A stretch of DNA of 15,242 bases, taken from positions 1 to 15,242 of the forward strand of contig JAHIKS010000146.1 of NCBI GenBank assembly GCA_018897475.1. The letters run 5' to 3'. Within the stretch, counting starts at the first letter, position 1. Each line of letters begins with the position of its first letter. The stretch is from Candidatus Altarchaeota archaeon. GTDB lineage: Archaea > Altiarchaeota > Altiarchaeia > IMC4 > QMZM01. The notes beneath the pieces were generated by a model. It made no database searches, had not been told where the DNA came from, and worked only from the letters and a program-made list of their open reading frames with translations. Position numbers and translations under genes: made by a program. This document shows, piece by piece, positions 12,823-15,242 of this stretch.

Positions 12823-14502
12823 ATGAAAGGCTCTAAGGCGATTGTCAGGTCCCTCGAAGAGGAGGGAGTCGAGCACATTTTCGGTATTCAGGGCGGGGCG
12901 ATAATGGAGGTATATGACATCCTCTATGAACACGGTCCCAGGCACATTCTCATGAGGCACGAGCAATGCGCGGCCCACGCTGCAGAAGGATACGCAAGAG
13001 CATCCGGCAAGGTGGGTGTCTGCATGGCCACCTCAGGGCCGGGAGCAACAAACCTCGTTACGGGGCTGGCTGATGCGCACATGGATTCTACACCCATAGT
13101 TGCACTCACCGGACAGGTGCCTGTCCACCTCATAGGAAACGACGCCTTCCAGGAGTCCGACATAATCGGCATAACCATGCCCATAACGAAGCACAACTTC
13201 CAGATTATTGATGTCAACGACATCCCCTATACCATAAAGGCCGCGTTCAAGATAGCCTCCACCAGAAGGCCCGGTCCCGTTCTGATTGATTTACCTAAGG
13301 ACATCCAGCAGAAGGAACTGAAGAAGTTCTCCTACCCAAAGGACGTTGATATTCCCGGCTACAAGGTCGTGAGAAGCGGCGGCCATGCAAAGCAGCTCAA
13401 GGACGTTGCAAATGCCCTCATGAACGCCGAGAGGCCGGTAATCATCGCCGGGGGAGGGGTAATTCTCTCAAGCGGAAGCAAGGAATTGCTGCAGCTGGCA
13501 CAGTCCCTCAACATTCCCGTTACAACAACCCTCATGGGCAAGGGTTGCTTCCCCGAGGACCACCCGCTCTCCCTTGGAATGCTCGGGATGCACGGCAGGA
13601 AGGCCGCAAACGTGGCGGTTACAGAATGCGATGTACTCTTTGTCATAGGAATCAGGTTCTCGGACAGGATTACCGGCAAGATAGACACCTTCGCATCGGG
13701 AGCAAAGAAGATTCAGGTGGATATCGACCCCTCGGAAATCGGCAAGAACGTCAAGGTTGACATTCCTGTGGTGGGAGACGCAAAGCTCGTTCTCCAGAAC
13801 CTCCTGAAGATTGTAGCGAAGATGAAGCAGAAGAAGAACACTGCCTGGGAGAAGAAGGTCCAGAAATTCAAGAAGGAGTTCGCTCCCATCTACGACTATG
13901 ACACCACTCCCATCAAACAGCAGAGGGTCATGAAGGAGGTCAACAAAATCATCGATAGTAAAACCATAATCACAACAGAGGTCGGGCAGTGCCAGATGTG
14001 GGCAGCCCACTATCTCAATATAAAGAGCCCGAGGCACTTCATATCCTCCGGAGGGCTGGGAACCATGGGAGCGGGCTTCCCCTATGCAATAGGTGCAAAG
14101 GTCGCAAGGCCCGACTGCAAGGTCATAGACATAGGCAGCGAGGGCAGCTTCCAGATGACCGGACAGGACATGGCCACCTGCATAGAAGAAGACATTCCAG
14201 TATCAGTCGTCCTGATGAACAACGGCTACCTCGGCATGGTCATGCAGTGGCAGGACCTATTCTATGGGGGCAGAAGGTCCCACACGTGCCTTGGAAAGGT
14301 CCCGGACTTCGTAAAGCTTGCTGAAGCATACTGCGCCAAAGGCATAAGAGTCGAGAAGCCCTCTGAAATCCACGAGGCCCTGGTAGCGGCAACAAAGTCA
14401 GATGTCCCGTTCATAGTCGACATTGTTGTAGATACAAACGAGCACGTCCTCCCGATGATGAGGCCCGGCGGCAGGTTGGATAAGATGATTGAGAGGAAGT
14501 AG
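12823..14502 (+). CDS. ilvB: acetolactate synthase large subunit
   Basis: 559 residues, typical of the family. It condenses two pyruvates to acetolactate (or pyruvate with 2-oxobutyrate), the first step to valine, leucine and isoleucine, with thiamine diphosphate and FAD. Visible: catalytic Glu47 in RHEQCAAHAAEGYARASGK; SGPGATNLVTGLADAHMDS; TGQVP; DAFQESDIIGITMPITKHNF (specific to acetolactate synthases); the FAD/central domain; and GLGTMGAGFPYAIGAK. The cofactor motif reads GSEGSFQM...NN (438-467) where GDG is expected, so the metal-binding Asp is Glu440. No regulatory subunit gene (ilvN, ACT domain) is next to it. Confidence 0.93.
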   Translation: MKGSKAIVRSLEEEGVEHIFGIQGGAIMEVYDILYEHGPRHILMRHEQCAAHAAEGYARASGKVGVCMATSGPGATNLVTGLADAHMDSTPIVALTGQVPVHLIGNDAFQESDIIGITMPITKHNFQIIDVNDIPYTIKAAFKIASTRRPGPVLIDLPKDIQQKELKKFSYPKDVDIPGYKVVRSGGHAKQLKDVANALMNAERPVIIAGGGVILSSGSKELLQLAQSLNIPVTTTLMGKGCFPEDHPLSLGMLGMHGRKAANVAVTECDVLFVIGIRFSDRITGKIDTFASGAKKIQVDIDPSEIGKNVKVDIPVVGDAKLVLQNLLKIVAKMKQKKNTAWEKKVQKFKKEFAPIYDYDTTPIKQQRVMKEVNKIIDSKTIITTEVGQCQMWAAHYLNIKSPRHFISSGGLGTMGAGFPYAIGAKVARPDCKVIDIGSEGSFQMTGQDMATCIEEDIPVSVVLMNNGYLGMVMQWQDLFYGGRRSHTCLGKVPDFVKLAEAYCAKGIRVEKPSEIHEALVAATKSDVPFIVDIVVDTNEHVLPMMRPGGRLDKMIERK

Positions 14503-14504
14503 AG

Positions 14505-14795
14505 TTAAACCTTTACGTAAACTATTTCCTTACCCCTCTTCTCTTTTTCTTTCACTTTTCCTTCTTTCTCGAGCTTGTTTATCAAAAAGGAAGTTCTGCT
14601 CCTGCCCAGGTTTATTGTTGCTGCCATTTCATCAGTCGTTTTCGGCTCTGAGAGAAGCTCAAGGATTTTATCCTCCGTTTCCCTGATGGCAGAGTATTCC
14701 TCATCAAGCAGGGACTCAACTCTGTCCATCCTTTTCTCCAGCCCGTCCAGCCTTTCATCCTTTCTGGAGCCAAAAATGCCATCAAGAAAGCCCAT
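14505..14795 (-). CDS. small coiled-coil/winged-helix regulator
   Basis: 96 residues from ATG 14795. The N-terminal half (about 13-45) is a charged helix (DERLDGLEKRMDRVESLLDE), probably a dimerising coiled coil. Residues about 43-96 form a compact winged helix (ILELLSEPKTTDEMAATINL, GRSRTSFLINKLEKEGKVKE) with a basic wing (KEKRGKEIVYVKV). This looks like a MarR/ArsR-type archaeal repressor. Two identical 19-bp repeats cover its promoter, consistent with autoregulation (inference). It converges on ilvB with a 2-base gap, so it does not share a transcript with ilvB. Confidence 0.75.
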   Translation of the reverse strand: MGFLDGIFGSRKDERLDGLEKRMDRVESLLDEEYSAIRETEDKILELLSEPKTTDEMAATINLGRSRTSFLINKLEKEGKVKEKEKRGKEIVYVKV

Positions 14796-14803
14796 TTTAT
14801 CAT

Positions 14804-14822
14804 GTGTTTACTGTTCGGAACA
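14804..14822 (-). promoter_or_regulatory. operator-like repeat, copy 1
   Basis: GTGTTTACTGTTCGGAACA contains the perfect dyad TGTTC-G-GAACA. It begins 9 bases upstream of the regulator ATG on the opposite strand, over the expected transcription start. Confidence 0.6.
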
Positions 14823-14825
14823 GTT

Positions 14826-14840
14826 GGCGGGAAATCCGCC
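14826..14840. other. 5-bp GC hairpin between the operator copies
   Basis: GGCGG and CCGCC flank GAAAT, lying midway between the two 19-bp repeats. It may add structure or be chance. Confidence 0.4.
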
Positions 14841-14843
14841 GAA

Positions 14844-14862
14844 GTGTTTACTGTTCGGAACA
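14844..14862 (-). promoter_or_regulatory. operator-like repeat, copy 2
   Basis: Identical 19 bases to copy 1, shifted exactly 40 bp, so both sites face the same side of the helix. This copy lies in the wider palindrome AAGTGTT...AACACTT (14842-14865). Confidence 0.6.
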
Positions 14863-14867
14863 CTTAA

Positions 14868-14957
14868 CTATTGGAGAGGCGTTAAAAGTAGGTGAGAATT
14901 CCAGAGATGGATTTTTGCATTATGGCCAGCAGACGCACCTATTGGAGCCATTAAAAG
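14868..14957. repeat. pair of direct repeats CTATTGGAG...TTAAAAG
   Basis: CTATTGGAG-N5-TTAAAAG (14868-14888) and CTATTGGAG-N3-TTAAAAG (14939-14957) are 71 bp apart. They sit between the operator region and the stop of the Cys-rich gene. No ORF is seen from 14863 to 14973. On the reverse strand CTTTTAA could be a weak termination tract after the Cys-rich gene. Confidence 0.45.
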
Positions 14958-14973
14958 CCAATTGGGTTTAGGT

Positions 14974-15242
14974 TTAGCTATAGCAAGCACAGTAGGTATC
15001 AGAAGCACATGTACCAGTAGTACAGGCTCTCATACCCTTAACATAATTCGAGGTTAACTCATATTCAAAGGCACATGTCTTACCGCCTTGATTGCTACAT
15101 AGAGTAGTGCAGCCGTTGGCTCCTGTTGGTGTGCACCAATCTACATCTGCTGCCGAACCTTGATATACAACCATGGGAGTCGCACCCCCACCTTCATAAT
15201 AAGCAGGAAGCTGCCCACCAAGATAATTAGAATTATTCGCAA
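14974..15242 (-). CDS. Cys-rich probably exported protein, C-terminal part (right-truncated)
   Basis: The frame is open to the right edge, so the N-terminus is missing; an internal ATG at 15174 is probably not the start. The visible 88 residues are small, polar and Gly/Asn/Thr/Tyr-rich (NNSNYLGGQLPAYYEGGG), followed by eight cysteines in the last about 50 residues (DWC, NGC, LC, TC, AC, TC, YCAC). Low charge and many Cys suggest a disulphide-bonded surface or pilin-like protein outside the cell, but no signal peptide is visible in this fragment. The DNA is more AT-rich in codon choice than its neighbours, possibly from surface-protein turnover or transfer. The family is unknown. Confidence 0.6.
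   Translation of the reverse strand, partial: ANNSNYLGGQLPAYYEGGGATPMVVYQGSAADVDWCTPTGANGCTTLCSNQGGKTCAFEYELTSNYVKGMRACTTGTCASDTYCACYS

Noticed and set aside
14505..14795. ilvN regulatory subunit downstream of ilvB
   Set aside because: It is on the opposite strand and shows a coiled coil and winged helix, not an ACT domain.
14804..14862. CRISPR array
   Set aside because: Only two 19-bp copies with a 21-bp gap containing its own hairpin; they are placed over a promoter and there are no cas genes.

Overview
The window is archaeal chromosomal DNA. The translation initiation factor aIF2-alpha, the H/ACA RNP protein Nop10, a Trm-G10-type tRNA methyltransferase and a MarC-family membrane protein are all typical archaeal forms. 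Several start codons lie about 25-30 bases downstream of TATA-like boxes, as expected for leaderless or short-leader archaeal mRNAs. Gene density is high, with 4-base ATGA overlaps, and no gap exceeds 300 bases. The sequence does not settle the lineage; an uncultured euryarchaeal or DPANN-like archaeon fits. No rRNA, CRISPR array, transposase or integrase gene is visible.

Layout. Positions 1-221 hold the end of an unknown gene with a Lys/Ala/Thr-rich repeat tail. Positions 292-1654 are a three-gene forward operon: a winged-helix regulator, a membrane-anchored protein whose C-terminus resembles an Hsp20 alpha-crystallin domain, and a membrane-anchored coiled-coil protein. A reverse winged-helix gene (1692-2207) is divergent from a 51-residue CCP-motif protein (2251-2406). 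Positions 5054-2401 are a tight four-gene reverse operon: lipoprotein-like OB-fold protein, membrane-anchored OB-fold protein, TctA/DUF112 permease, and an MfnE-like amino-acid-kinase-fold kinase. Positions 5126-6445 carry aIF2-alpha, nop10 and a JAMM metalloprotease-like protein, all overlapping.

Next come a structured intergenic stretch containing a 5' tRNA fragment and two hairpins, an intact tRNA-Arg(GCG), and thiC starting 13 bases after the tRNA. Then follow marC, a membrane-tethered winged-helix protein, ppsA (reverse), trmG10, ilvB, a small winged-helix regulator with two identical operator-like repeats at its promoter, and the end of a Cys-rich, probably exported protein that runs off the right edge.

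Metabolism visible here: PEP synthase for gluconeogenesis, acetolactate synthase for branched-chain amino acids (no regulatory subunit in the window), HMP-P synthase for thiamine, and possibly methanofuran synthesis. ThiC and IlvB are linked in that ThiC feeds synthesis of the thiamine diphosphate IlvB needs.

The most notable observations are: a second, synonymously diverged copy of the last 12 codons of ppsA lying just beyond the gene across two perfect hairpins; the tRNA 5' fragment with its two hairpins; the 19-bp operator repeats spaced exactly 40 bp; the predicted extracytoplasmic OB-fold pair co-encoded with a permease; and a Ser-Glu-Gly in place of Gly-Asp-Gly in the cofactor motif of IlvB.
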